Notes under the pieces: model-generated
Told to the model about the DNA's origin: nothing
What the model saw: only the letters and a program-made list of their open reading frames with translations
Databases searched by the model: none
Position numbers and translations under genes: made by a program
Part shown: in pieces, positions 1 to 9,558 of the stretch
Position numbering within the stretch: the stretch's first letter is position 1
Layout: each line of letters opens with the position of its first letter
Source of the DNA: Rhizobium mesosinicum
Lineage (GTDB): Bacteria > Pseudomonadota > Alphaproteobacteria > Rhizobiales > Rhizobiaceae
NCBI RefSeq assembly: GCF_019511345.1
Contig: NZ_JAEUAK010000003.1
Location: forward strand, 1 to 64,000
Reading direction: 5' to 3'
Length of the DNA: 64,000 bases

Positions 1-549
1 CCCCTCGGTTCTGCCCCCCCCAACTCTCACGACAATGCTGCATCCTGACGATTTCCCCGGATCAAGATCACATTACTCGCCACATCCCCGATCACCAGTA
101 AAACATGTAAAAATCAACGGTGGAAACAGCATAGGTTGCGATTTCTGGTGTGTATCCCGCCATTTATATGCGGATGCGACCAAATTACACCATATATAAC
201 TCCACTCAATTAGAATGATTAAAAAATCAAGGTCTATTCTTTCGCCTGGAGGGTTTCAGCGCAAAAAGAACTGATGCCGCCGCTATCTGCCACGAATATA
301 TTCTGTGACGCATTCTGACCTTTTTTGATAATTATCAAATCGACAACCGTGTCCCGGAGAAACAGTAGAGTTAACCATTTACAAAATCCAAATTTTACAG
401 CCATGCAAACGGTGTTAAGACTGTTGCGTGTTGGCTCTACCTAAACGCTTATCGTAACGCGGACGCATACAACCATCGCGAATGCGAAAAAGACTGTTTG
501 ACGTTGGCCGCTGGACTAAAAATACCCTAAATTTTACAGGGATGCGGCA
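1..549. other. Gene-free left edge
   Basis: No convincing reading frame is visible on either strand. The stretch is more AT-rich than the genes that follow, especially around 180-400. It may hold the promoter of the small gene at 550, but I could not assign -35/-10 elements with confidence. Confidence 0.4.
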
Positions 550-771
550 ATGGAGAGAGTACAAACCTGGATCTGCGACGGATGCGGAGAAAAGCGTTCG
601 GATGTGCCGACAGATGTGTGGAAATCTTTGACTGTCTCGATAACCAGGCATAGCGGAAAATCCCTTTTCAACGGCACGGTTAATCTCTGTCCTACTTGCC
701 AGAATAAGCTTCTCCATCAGATCAAATTGAACAAGCTGTTCGATTTCCCGCGACGTGACTCGATCGATTGA
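550..771 (+). CDS. Small zinc-ribbon-like hypothetical protein
   Basis: This 73-residue protein has two CxxC pairs, CDGC near residue 9 and CPTC near residue 47. The spacing suits one zinc-ribbon or treble-clef-like metal site. No signal peptide or membrane segment is visible. It stands alone, about 530 bp upstream of the giant surface gene. The family is not recognised, and the role (nucleic-acid binding or protein adaptor) would be a guess. The paired cysteines are the main reason to believe it is coding, because the ribosome binding site is weak. It could instead be a chance frame. Confidence 0.5.
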   Translation: MERVQTWICDGCGEKRSDVPTDVWKSLTVSITRHSGKSLFNGTVNLCPTCQNKLLHQIKLNKLFDFPRRDSID

Positions 772-1305
772 TCCGTTTCGCGCCTCAGGCCTTTTGCGCA
801 CGATTCGCAGGCGGGCCCTGCGCGGCAGACGGTCATGTAAAGGTCGGAAGCGGAAACGTCGTGACGGCCTGCCTTTGGCCGCCTGCGACCGCGTCCCACG
901 CGGATCGAGCGAACCGGTCTGAAGAGTTCCGCGCATATCTCGGGACGTGACCCGACCGGCCGCTTGCACATTCTTTCGCTGCTCCGGTTCGGGCAGGTCC
1001 AGGAAGATTTCGCATTTGGGGCGCGTTTCGTTTCGACGCGGCGATTTTCACGGTCTCTTACGAAAGAGAAGCCCAACTAGGGCGATTACCTGTCAACCCC
1101 AGGCAGCAGCGCTCGGAATTTTTTCTCCTCACATCTGACGATTCTGCAAAAGGACAGGTGCTTCTTGAAAGACGAGCAACTCTGACTTGTGCGCTCCTGT
1201 GGGTCCGATGCTGTTTGGTCAGGTGATTCACGTGCGGCGGAGTGGGAACAAGTAAGTCGCCACGTGTAGGTGCTCGACCTCGGCGCTGTTTCGAGGGGAA
1301 TTTGC
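772..1305. promoter_or_regulatory. Long leader upstream of the surface-protein operon
   Basis: About 530 bp contain no convincing gene. The segment must hold the promoter and leader of the two-gene surface operon. A purine-rich ribosome binding site (GAGGGGA) lies just before the ATG at 1306. I saw no FNR-type box here. Confidence 0.35.
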
Positions 1306-4300
1306 ATGCGGAATTCAATTTCGCTGCGCGACGTCGTGCGCCATTCGCACAACATCGCGGAGATCGCATATGGTCAGGGGCGCGCACGTTTAACGCAATG
1401 GGCTGAAACTCGAACACATCGATTATTCGCGGCAGGAGCAAAAGGTGGAAGCCGAAGGGAGCGGCTTTCGAGCGAGCCTAGCGCGGCGCAACCAAGGAGG
1501 CTCCCGACTCTCGGTTTGTTGATGCTGGCGCTCATCGGCAGTGCCGCGCTTCCGTTCGATGCATCGGCAGATCCCGGAACACCTGGCGTTCCGCAGGCTC
1601 CCGTTGCGATCTATTCGGATAACTTCCAGAACCGGCCAGGCCCCACCCCGATCGTAAAGCTGAACGCCTACAGCAGCACTTCCGGCCAGACATATTCGGC
1701 AAGTCCGAACTGGCTCACGAACTGCAATGGCTGGATCGCGTCTGCCAATCAGTCGACGACCGCCGCCGGCCCGGCCGGCGCCACGGAATGCACGAATACA
1801 GCGACCTGGAATACGGTGCAGCGTCTTTCGTGGGCGCTCGGACTTCATGCAGGCCAGACGCAGGCTGCTGCACAGGGCAATTTTGCGGTTTCGGCGATGA
1901 CCGCAGGCAATCCCGGTGCCGGCCTCGTCGAGTTCCAGACGGCGACGAATATTGCGTTCCCGACTAGCAATCGTTTTCTGACCTTCAGTGTGGATGTCGC
2001 GGCGGTCAATTGCCAGGTATCTCCACCGCAGCTGCAATTCTCACTCGTAAACGAGTCCGGTACCGCTACCCCGGCAGGCACCCAGATCAACGGTTGCTCC
2101 AGTGGGACGACACAAACGCCGCCAGCGCTCGGCGGCGCGTCTGCGACGACAATTACCACGGGGACTTACACGTCTAACGGCGCGGTGCTGATCAGCGGTG
2201 CCTCGTTCGGCATCCGCATGGTCAACAATAACGGCAGCGGAACCGGCAATGACCACGCCTTCGACAACATCAGGGTTCTCGATGCAACGCCGCAGCTCGA
2301 CAAGTCATTTTCGCCGACCACCATTTCGAGTGGCGGCACATCCACGCTAACCTTCACGATTACCAATACGAGTGAGCGCGGGGCGAAGAACGGCTGGTCG
2401 TTCACTGATGCCCTTCCCGCCAACCTGACGGTGGCGTCAGGCGCCGCGACTACGACCTGCCCCGCAGGTGTGGTTAACGCGCCCGCTGGGGGAGGCACGA
2501 TCACCGTTTCCGGCAACCTCACCTCCGGTATGGCGGCCTGCACAGCAACCATTCCGGTAACATCGGTAACTGCGGGCACATATACCAACGACGCATCCAA
2601 TATAACGACTGCAATCGGGGTGACGCCGCCCGGCAGCGCGACGCTGACGGTCGAAGGCGACCCGAAGGTAAGCGTCAAGAAAGAACTGATCGGCGAAAGC
2701 ATCACGGCCAACAACGTCGCCGAACCTGGCGAGGTGCTGACCTATCGGGTGACGGTCACCCATACCGGCGGCCCGGCTTTCGACAATTTCGAGTTCATCG
2801 AAAACATTCCGAACGGCGCGACCATGACGCGGGTGAGCGGCGCCAACGGGTTCAGCGGTCCGGTCGCGGGTTCATCGACCGTTCTGCTCACGGTGCCGCA
2901 GGTTCCGGTGGGCGGGCAGGCAGTCGTGGAGGTCGACCTGACGGTCGCCGCGCCCATTCCACTCGGTATTACGCAAATCCGCAATATGGTGAGCGGCGGC
3001 GACGTGCCGCCGGATTGTGCGCAGTGCTCGGTGACGACGCCGACGCCGCCCTATACGCCGGTTTCCCCGCCCACCGTTTCCTGCTCGACGTCAGGTGCCT
3101 ATTTCAACACCGCCTATAACGGCGCAAGCGGCATGAAGACGAGCGGCACGGACGACTACTGGGAAGTGGCGTTGACGCGCACCGCTGTGACCGGCGCGCC
3201 GCCCGCCGGCCTGACTTGGGGCCGTGCGACGGTTGCCGCCAATCCACCAGCCAGTTACATCAAGTCGCCCTTCGGCAATGCGAACTGGATTTCCCACTCC
3301 GCCAATACTTTGCATCCGGTGCAAACGGGCAACTACGACATCTTCTATCGATACCAGTTTAATCTGGATTCGGCGGTCGATCCGTCGAGCCTCGACCTGC
3401 AGATGACCTTCTATGCGGACAATTCCGTTTATCAGGTCTGGGTGAATGGTCAGGCCCAGGGCATTCGATCAAACTACGGGACAGACCCGTATTTCTATGC
3501 CGGCTTTACTGCTGCGGGCGGAGCTGCCGGCTCCCTGCGTAACAACTGGCGGACCGGGTTCAACGAAGTCATCGTTCAAGTGAAGTCGGGACCGGGCGCC
3601 CAAGCCTTCATGGCGCAGATCAACACGCCCGCGATCTGCCAGCCGAAGATCACGCTGCGCAAGGAGGTGGTGAACGACAATGGCGGCACGGCGACGGTGG
3701 CGGACTTCACGCTACGCGCCATAGGCCAGGCTCCGCTCACCAATGTCGTCGAAGGCCCGATGGGCGACACGGCGATCACCAATGCATCGATCCCGGCCGG
3801 CACCTACACCCTCGGCGAAGATGCGGTGGCCGGCTATGTCGGTCGCCCCTACAGCTGCGCGGTCGATGGCGGCGCGGCGGTGGAAGGCAACGCGCTGACG
3901 CTGGCAAACGGCCAGAACGCGATCTGCACGATCGTCAACGACGACCAGAACCCCCAGCTGACGATCGACAAGACCGGCACGCTTAACGATGTCGATGGCG
4001 ACGGGCTCATCGATCCGGGCGAGACGATCAGCTACTCCTTCCGGGTTGAGAACACCGGCAATGTGACGCTGACCGGCGTGACGGTCGACGATCCGCTGCT
4101 CACCAATGCCGGTATCTCCGTGTCCCCAGGTCCGCAGACGCTGGCGCCAGGCGGAACGGTTACCTTCACGGCGACCTATACGCCGACGCAGGCCGATATC
4201 GATGCCGGACAGGTCTCGAACACGGCGACCGGCACCGGCACGCCGCCCTCCGGTCCTCCGATCGACAGCCCGCCCGATACGGTCGTGGTGCCGCCTGACC

Positions 4301-7300
4301 AGACGCCCGGACTGACGATCGACAAGATCGGCACGCTGAATGACGCCGATGGCGACGGTCTCATCGATCTCGGCGAGACGATCAGCTACTCGTTCCGGGT
4401 CCAGAACACCGGCGCGGTGACGCTGACCGGCGTGACGGTCAATGACCCGCTGCTCGCCAATGCCGGGATCTCCGTGTCCCCAGGCCCACAGATTTTGGCG
4501 CCCGGCGGAACGGCGACGTTTACGGCAACCTATACGCCGACCCAGGCCGATATCGATGCTGGGCAGGTGTCGAACACGGCGACCGGCACCGGCACGCCAC
4601 CATCAGGCCCGCCGATTGACAGCCCGCCCGACACGGTCGTCGTGCCGCCCGATCAGACGCCCGGACTGACGATCGACAAGACCGGTACGCTCAATGATTC
4701 CGATGGCGACGGGCTTATCGATCTCGGCGAGACGATCAGCTACTCGTTCCTGGTGCACAACACCGGCGCGGTGACGATGACCGGCGTGACGGTCAACGAC
4801 CCGCTGCTTGCCAATGCAGGTATTGCAGTCACGCCCGGACCACAGACGCTCGGCCCCGGCGGCAGTGTCACCTTCACCGCGACCTATACGCCGACGCAGG
4901 CCGATATCGATGCGGGTCGTGTCGAGAACACGGCAACCGGTACCGGCACGCCACCGTCAGGCCCGCCGATCGACAGCCCGCCCGACACGGTCGTGGTGCC
5001 GCCCGATCAGACGCCTGGACTGACGATCGACAAGACCGGGACGCTGAACGATGGCGATGGCGATGGCCTTATCGATCTCGGCGAGACGATCAGCTACTCG
5101 TTCCTGGTGCGCAACACCGGCGCGGTGACAATGACCGGCGTGACGGTCAACGACCCGCTGCTTCAGAACGCTGGTGTGTCCGTGTCCCCTGGACCACAGA
5201 CGCTGGCGCCTGGCGGAACCGCGACGTTCACGGCGACCTATACGCCGACGCAGGCCGATATCGACGCGGGTCGCGTCGAGAACACCGCGACCGGCACCGG
5301 CACTCCGCCGTCAGGTCCGCCGATCGACAGCCCGCCCGACACCGTGGTGGTGCCGCCTGACCAGGCGACGGCCCTTACCATCGACAAGACCGGCACGCTG
5401 AACGATGCCGATGGTGACGGGCTTATCGATCTCGGCGAGACGATCAGCTACTCGTTCCTGGTGCGCAACACCGGTTCGGTGACGCTGACCAACGTGACCG
5501 TGAACGATCCTCTACTTCAGAACGCCGGCGTCGCCTTGGATCAGGGGCCTCAGACGCTGGCGCCGGGTGCGAGCTTCACCTTTACCGCGACCTACACGCC
5601 GACGCAGGCCGATATCGATGCGGGTCGCGTCGAGAATACGGCGACCGGCACCGGCACGCCGCCGTCAGGCCCGCCGATTGACAGCCCGCCGGACACGGTC
5701 GTCGTGCCGCCGGATCAGGCGACAGGGATGACGATCGACAAGACCGGCACGCTCAACGATGCCGACGGCGACGGTCTCATCGATCTCGGCGAGACAATCA
5801 GCTACTCGTTCCTGGTGCGCAACACCGGCGCGGTGACCCTGAGCGGCGTGACGGTCAACGACCCGCTGCTCCAGAATGCCGGTATTGCGCTCGATCAGGG
5901 GCCGCAGACGCTGGCGCCGGGTGCGACCTTCACCTTCACGGCGACCTACACGCCGACCCAGGCCGATATCGATGCGGGTCAGGTGTCGAACACGGCGACC
6001 GGCACCGGCACGCCGCCGTCAGGCCCGCCGATCGACAGCCCGCCGGACACGGTCGTAGTGCCGCCTGACCAGACGCCTGGGCTGACGATCGACAAGACCG
6101 GCACGCTGAACGATTCCGATGGCGACGGGCTCATCGATCTCGGCGAGACGATCAGCTACTCGTTCCTGGTGCGCAACACCGGCGCGGTGACGATGACCGG
6201 CGTGACGGTCGACGATCCGCTGCTCACCAATGCCGGTATCTCCGTGTCCCCAGGTCCGCAGACGCTGGCGCCCGGCGGAACGGCGACGTTCACGGCGACC
6301 TATACGCCGACGCAGGCCGATATCGATGCGGGTCAGGTGTCGAACACGGCGACCGGCACCGGCACGCCGCCCTCCGGTCCGCCGATCGACAGCCCGCCCG
6401 ATACGGTCGTGGTGCCGCCTGACCAGACGCCCGGACTGACGATCGACAAGATCGGCACGCTGAATGACGCCGATGGCGACGGGCTCATCGATCTCGGCGA
6501 GACGATCAGCTACTCGTTCCGAGTCCAGAACACCGGCGCGGTGACGCTGACCGGCGTGACGGTCAATGACCCGCTGCTCGCCAATGCCGGGATCTCCGTG
6601 TCCCCAGGCCCACAGATTTTGGCGCCCGGCGGAACGGCGACGTTTACGGCAACCTATACGCCGACCCAGGCCGATATCGATGCTGGGCAGGTGTCGAACA
6701 CGGCGACCGGCACCGGCACGCCACCATCAGGCCCGCCGATTGACAGCCCGCCCGACACGGTCGTCGTGCCGCCCGATCAGACGCCCGGACTAACGATCGA
6801 CAAGACCGGTACGCTCAATGATTCCGATGGCGACGGGCTTATCGATCTCGGCGAGACGATCAGCTACTCGTTCCTGGTGCGCAACACCGGCGCTGTGACG
6901 CTGACCGGCGTGACGGTCAACGATCCGCTGCTTCAGAATGCCGGGATTGCGGTCACGCCCGGACCACAGACGCTCGGCCCCGGCGGCAGTGTCACCTTCA
7001 CCGCGACCTATACGCCGACCCAGGCCGATATCGATGCGGGTCGTGTCGAGAACACGGCAGCCGGTACCGGCACGCCACCCTCCGGCCCGCCAATCGACAG
7101 CCCGCCCGACACGGTCGTGGTGCCGCCCGATCAGACGCCTGGACTGACGATCGACAAGACCGGCACGCTTAACGATGCCGATGGCGATGGGCTCATCGAT
7201 CTCGGCGAGACGATCAGCTACTCCTTCCTGGTACGCAACACCGGCGCTGTGACGCTGACCGGCGTAACGGTCAACGACCCGCTGCTTCAGAATGCCGGGA

Positions 7301-9558
7301 TTGCGGTCACGCCCGGACCACAGACCCTCGGTCCTGGCGGCAGTGTCACCTTCACCGCGACGTATACGCCGACGCAGGCCGACATCGATGCCGGGCGGGT
7401 GTCGAACACGGCGACCGGCACCGGCACGCCACCGTCAGGCCCGCCGATCGACAGCCCGCCCGACACGGTCGTGGTGCCGCCGGATCAGGCGACAGGGATG
7501 ACGATCGACAAGACCGGCACGCTGAACGACGCCGACGGTGACGGCTTGCTCGATCCGGGAGAAACGATCACCTACAGCTTCGTGGTCAGGAACACCGGCG
7601 CGCTGACGCTCACCAACGTCACCGTCAAAGATCCGCTGCTTCAAAACGCCGGGGTGGCGGTGACCCCTGGCCCGCAAACGCTGGCGCCCGGCGGCAGCGT
7701 CACCTTCACCGCGACCTATACGCCGACCCAGGCCGACATCGACGCGGGTCGTGTCGAGAACACGGCGACCGGTACGGGTACACCGCCGTCAGGCCCGCCC
7801 GTCGACAGCCCGCCGGATACCGTGACGGTTCCGCCTGATCAGGCGTCCGGATTGACGATCGACAAGACCGGCACGCTGAACGATGCCGACGGCGATGGTC
7901 TGCTCGATCCGGGAGAAACGATCACCTACAGCTTCGTGGTCAGGAACACCGGCGCGGTAACTCTCACCAACGTCACCGTCAACGATCCGCTGCTTCAAAA
8001 CGCAGGGGTGTCGGTGACCCCCGGACCACAGACCCTCGGTCCCGGCGGGACAGCAACCTTCACGGCGATCTATCAGCCGACGCAGGCGGAGATCGATGCC
8101 GGCCAGGTGGAGAACACGGCGACCGGTACCGGCACGCCGCCCTCCGGTCCGCCGATCGACAGCCCGCCGGACACCGTGACGGTGCCCCCGCAGCCGGCCA
8201 GCCTCAGGCTCCTGAAAAGCGGGCAGTTCAAAGATGTCGACGGCAACGGACATGCAAGCCCAGGCGACACGCTGATCTACACCTTCACCGTTACCAATGA
8301 CGGCGGGCAGACGGTCACGAATGTCTGGCCGGTGGATGCGGGGCCGACCTTCAATGGACGCCCCGCCGGCGGAACGCTCTCCAGATTCTCGCCGGAGCCG
8401 GTCACGCTCGCTCCAGGAGAGCAGGCGGCTTTCTCGGCCACCTACACTCTGACCGAGCAAGACATAGCCAACGGAGCAGGTGTTCCCGATGGTATCGACA
8501 ATTCGGCGACCGCGGCAGGCCGGACAAATTCCGGCGATGTGTCCTCGGACGAATCGAAATCCATCATCTCCCTGCCGGCCGTGGAGCCGAGCGACATCAC
8601 CGTTACCAAAGTCGCCGACCTGCGGTTCATCCGCCGCGGCGAGCAGGCGCCCTTCACCATCCGCGTTTCGAATAACACCAGCGCGCGGGTAACGGGGCTC
8701 ACCGTCGTCGACACGATGCCGGCCGGATTCCGCTTCGTGGAGGGCACGGCAACGGTCGACGGCGTCAAGGTGACGCCGCAGGTCGCGGGCCGGCAGATAC
8801 GCTTTCCGGATATCTCGGTCGACGGCAGATCCGTGGTCGAGATCAGACTGAGGCTGCTCGCCTTGAGCACCGCAGGACCAGGCAAGCATGTCAATCTCGC
8901 CCATGCGGAAGATCCGGCGGGTAACCGGATTTCCAGTCAGGCCCGCGCTGTCGTCGAAATCATCGTCGAGCCGGTCTTCGATTGCGGCGACATCATCGGC
9001 AAGGTCTTCGACGACAAAAACCGCAATGGCTATCAGGACCAGGGCGAACCGGGGCTGCCCGGCGTCCGGGTCGCCACTGTCAAGGGTTGGTTGATCACCA
9101 CGGACGAGTATGGCCGCTTCCATGTGGCCTGCGCCGACCTGCCGGACGCGCGGATCGGAACGAACTTCATCATGAAGCTCGATACCCGGACGCTGCCGAC
9201 GGGATATCGCGTGACGACGGAAAACCCGCGTGTCGTGCGGCTCACCGCCGGCAAGATGACGGAACTCGACTTCGGCGCCTCCATCGGGCGCGTGGTGCGC
9301 CTCGACCTCAGCGACGACGCCTTCCAGCCGAATGATGTGGAGCTCGATCAGCGCTGGGCTGAGGGTATCGAGCAGCTTATCGACGTGCTGGCGCAAGAGC
9401 AGTCGGTGTTGAGGCTGACCTACCTCGATCACGCCAACGATCCGGAGCTGCCGGAGGCTCGTGTCCAACACATCAAGGAGCTGATCGCGGAGAGATGGCG
9501 ACAACGCAAACGATCCTACCCCCTGGAAATTGAAACACGTGTGGAGGCGGGACAATGA
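1306..9558 (+). CDS. Giant exported DUF11-repeat surface protein with SdrD-B-like and OmpA-like C-terminus
   Basis: The product is 2750 residues, probably exported. I chose the ATG at 1306 because GAGGGGA lies 6-7 nt upstream; an in-frame GTG at 1270 has no such site. The N-terminus has a long charged stretch and then a hydrophobic signal segment (LGLLMLALIGSAAL) ending near ASA-DP. A lectin- or DUF11-like region follows. Twelve near-identical 118-residue repeats begin LTIDKTGTLND, carry an acidic DxDGDGL calcium-loop-like motif, and end SPPDTVVVPPDQ. A divergent thirteenth repeat comes next. The C-terminus has an SdrD-B-like segment (VFDDKNRNGYQDQGEPG) and a short OmpA-like stretch (LRLTYLDHANDPELPEARV). 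It overlaps the next gene by ATGA, so the two are translationally coupled. It is probably a cell-surface adhesin or matrix protein; ligand unknown. Confidence 0.85.
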   Translation: MRNSISLRDVVRHSHNIAEIAYGQGRARLTQWAETRTHRLFAAGAKGGSRRERLSSEPSAAQPRRLPTLGLLMLALIGSAALPFDASADPGTPGVPQAPVAIYSDNFQNRPGPTPIVKLNAYSSTSGQTYSASPNWLTNCNGWIASANQSTTAAGPAGATECTNTATWNTVQRLSWALGLHAGQTQAAAQGNFAVSAMTAGNPGAGLVEFQTATNIAFPTSNRFLTFSVDVAAVNCQVSPPQLQFSLVNESGTATPAGTQINGCSSGTTQTPPALGGASATTITTGTYTSNGAVLISGASFGIRMVNNNGSGTGNDHAFDNIRVLDATPQLDKSFSPTTISSGGTSTLTFTITNTSERGAKNGWSFTDALPANLTVASGAATTTCPAGVVNAPAGGGTITVSGNLTSGMAACTATIPVTSVTAGTYTNDASNITTAIGVTPPGSATLTVEGDPKVSVKKELIGESITANNVAEPGEVLTYRVTVTHTGGPAFDNFEFIENIPNGATMTRVSGANGFSGPVAGSSTVLLTVPQVPVGGQAVVEVDLTVAAPIPLGITQIRNMVSGGDVPPDCAQCSVTTPTPPYTPVSPPTVSCSTSGAYFNTAYNGASGMKTSGTDDYWEVALTRTAVTGAPPAGLTWGRATVAANPPASYIKSPFGNANWISHSANTLHPVQTGNYDIFYRYQFNLDSAVDPSSLDLQMTFYADNSVYQVWVNGQAQGIRSNYGTDPYFYAGFTAAGGAAGSLRNNWRTGFNEVIVQVKSGPGAQAFMAQINTPAICQPKITLRKEVVNDNGGTATVADFTLRAIGQAPLTNVVEGPMGDTAITNASIPAGTYTLGEDAVAGYVGRPYSCAVDGGAAVEGNALTLANGQNAICTIVNDDQNPQLTIDKTGTLNDVDGDGLIDPGETISYSFRVENTGNVTLTGVTVDDPLLTNAGISVSPGPQTLAPGGTVTFTATYTPTQADIDAGQVSNTATGTGTPPSGPPIDSPPDTVVVPPDQTPGLTIDKIGTLNDADGDGLIDLGETISYSFRVQNTGAVTLTGVTVNDPLLANAGISVSPGPQILAPGGTATFTATYTPTQADIDAGQVSNTATGTGTPPSGPPIDSPPDTVVVPPDQTPGLTIDKTGTLNDSDGDGLIDLGETISYSFLVHNTGAVTMTGVTVNDPLLANAGIAVTPGPQTLGPGGSVTFTATYTPTQADIDAGRVENTATGTGTPPSGPPIDSPPDTVVVPPDQTPGLTIDKTGTLNDGDGDGLIDLGETISYSFLVRNTGAVTMTGVTVNDPLLQNAGVSVSPGPQTLAPGGTATFTATYTPTQADIDAGRVENTATGTGTPPSGPPIDSPPDTVVVPPDQATALTIDKTGTLNDADGDGLIDLGETISYSFLVRNTGSVTLTNVTVNDPLLQNAGVALDQGPQTLAPGASFTFTATYTPTQADIDAGRVENTATGTGTPPSGPPIDSPPDTVVVPPDQATGMTIDKTGTLNDADGDGLIDLGETISYSFLVRNTGAVTLSGVTVNDPLLQNAGIALDQGPQTLAPGATFTFTATYTPTQADIDAGQVSNTATGTGTPPSGPPIDSPPDTVVVPPDQTPGLTIDKTGTLNDSDGDGLIDLGETISYSFLVRNTGAVTMTGVTVDDPLLTNAGISVSPGPQTLAPGGTATFTATYTPTQADIDAGQVSNTATGTGTPPSGPPIDSPPDTVVVPPDQTPGLTIDKIGTLNDADGDGLIDLGETISYSFRVQNTGAVTLTGVTVNDPLLANAGISVSPGPQILAPGGTATFTATYTPTQADIDAGQVSNTATGTGTPPSGPPIDSPPDTVVVPPDQTPGLTIDKTGTLNDSDGDGLIDLGETISYSFLVRNTGAVTLTGVTVNDPLLQNAGIAVTPGPQTLGPGGSVTFTATYTPTQADIDAGRVENTAAGTGTPPSGPPIDSPPDTVVVPPDQTPGLTIDKTGTLNDADGDGLIDLGETISYSFLVRNTGAVTLTGVTVNDPLLQNAGIAVTPGPQTLGPGGSVTFTATYTPTQADIDAGRVSNTATGTGTPPSGPPIDSPPDTVVVPPDQATGMTIDKTGTLNDADGDGLLDPGETITYSFVVRNTGALTLTNVTVKDPLLQNAGVAVTPGPQTLAPGGSVTFTATYTPTQADIDAGRVENTATGTGTPPSGPPVDSPPDTVTVPPDQASGLTIDKTGTLNDADGDGLLDPGETITYSFVVRNTGAVTLTNVTVNDPLLQNAGVSVTPGPQTLGPGGTATFTAIYQPTQAEIDAGQVENTATGTGTPPSGPPIDSPPDTVTVPPQPASLRLLKSGQFKDVDGNGHASPGDTLIYTFTVTNDGGQTVTNVWPVDAGPTFNGRPAGGTLSRFSPEPVTLAPGEQAAFSATYTLTEQDIANGAGVPDGIDNSATAAGRTNSGDVSSDESKSIISLPAVEPSDITVTKVADLRFIRRGEQAPFTIRVSNNTSARVTGLTVVDTMPAGFRFVEGTATVDGVKVTPQVAGRQIRFPDISVDGRSVVEIRLRLLALSTAGPGKHVNLAHAEDPAGNRISSQARAVVEIIVEPVFDCGDIIGKVFDDKNRNGYQDQGEPGLPGVRVATVKGWLITTDEYGRFHVACADLPDARIGTNFIMKLDTRTLPTGYRVTTENPRVVRLTAGKMTELDFGASIGRVVRLDLSDDAFQPNDVELDQRWAEGIEQLIDVLAQEQSVLRLTYLDHANDPELPEARVQHIKELIAERWRQRKRSYPLEIETRVEAGQ
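3958..8202 (+). repeat. Twelve tandem 354-bp coding repeats
   Basis: Units begin at about 3958, 4312, 4666, 5020, 5374, 5728, 6082, 6436, 6790, 7144, 7498 and 7852. The period is exactly 354 bp; the last unit is one codon shorter. Unit 2 (4312) and unit 8 (6436) differ at only a few bases and share the unusual IGTLND and PQILAPG variants. Units 1-3 match units 7-9 in order, so a three-unit block was probably copied. Units 11-12 form a separate subtype (LLDPGETITYSFVVRN). Confidence 0.95.

Noticed and set aside
3958..8202. CRISPR-like periodic array
   Set aside because: The 354-bp period is coding, in frame and without spacers. It is a protein repeat array.
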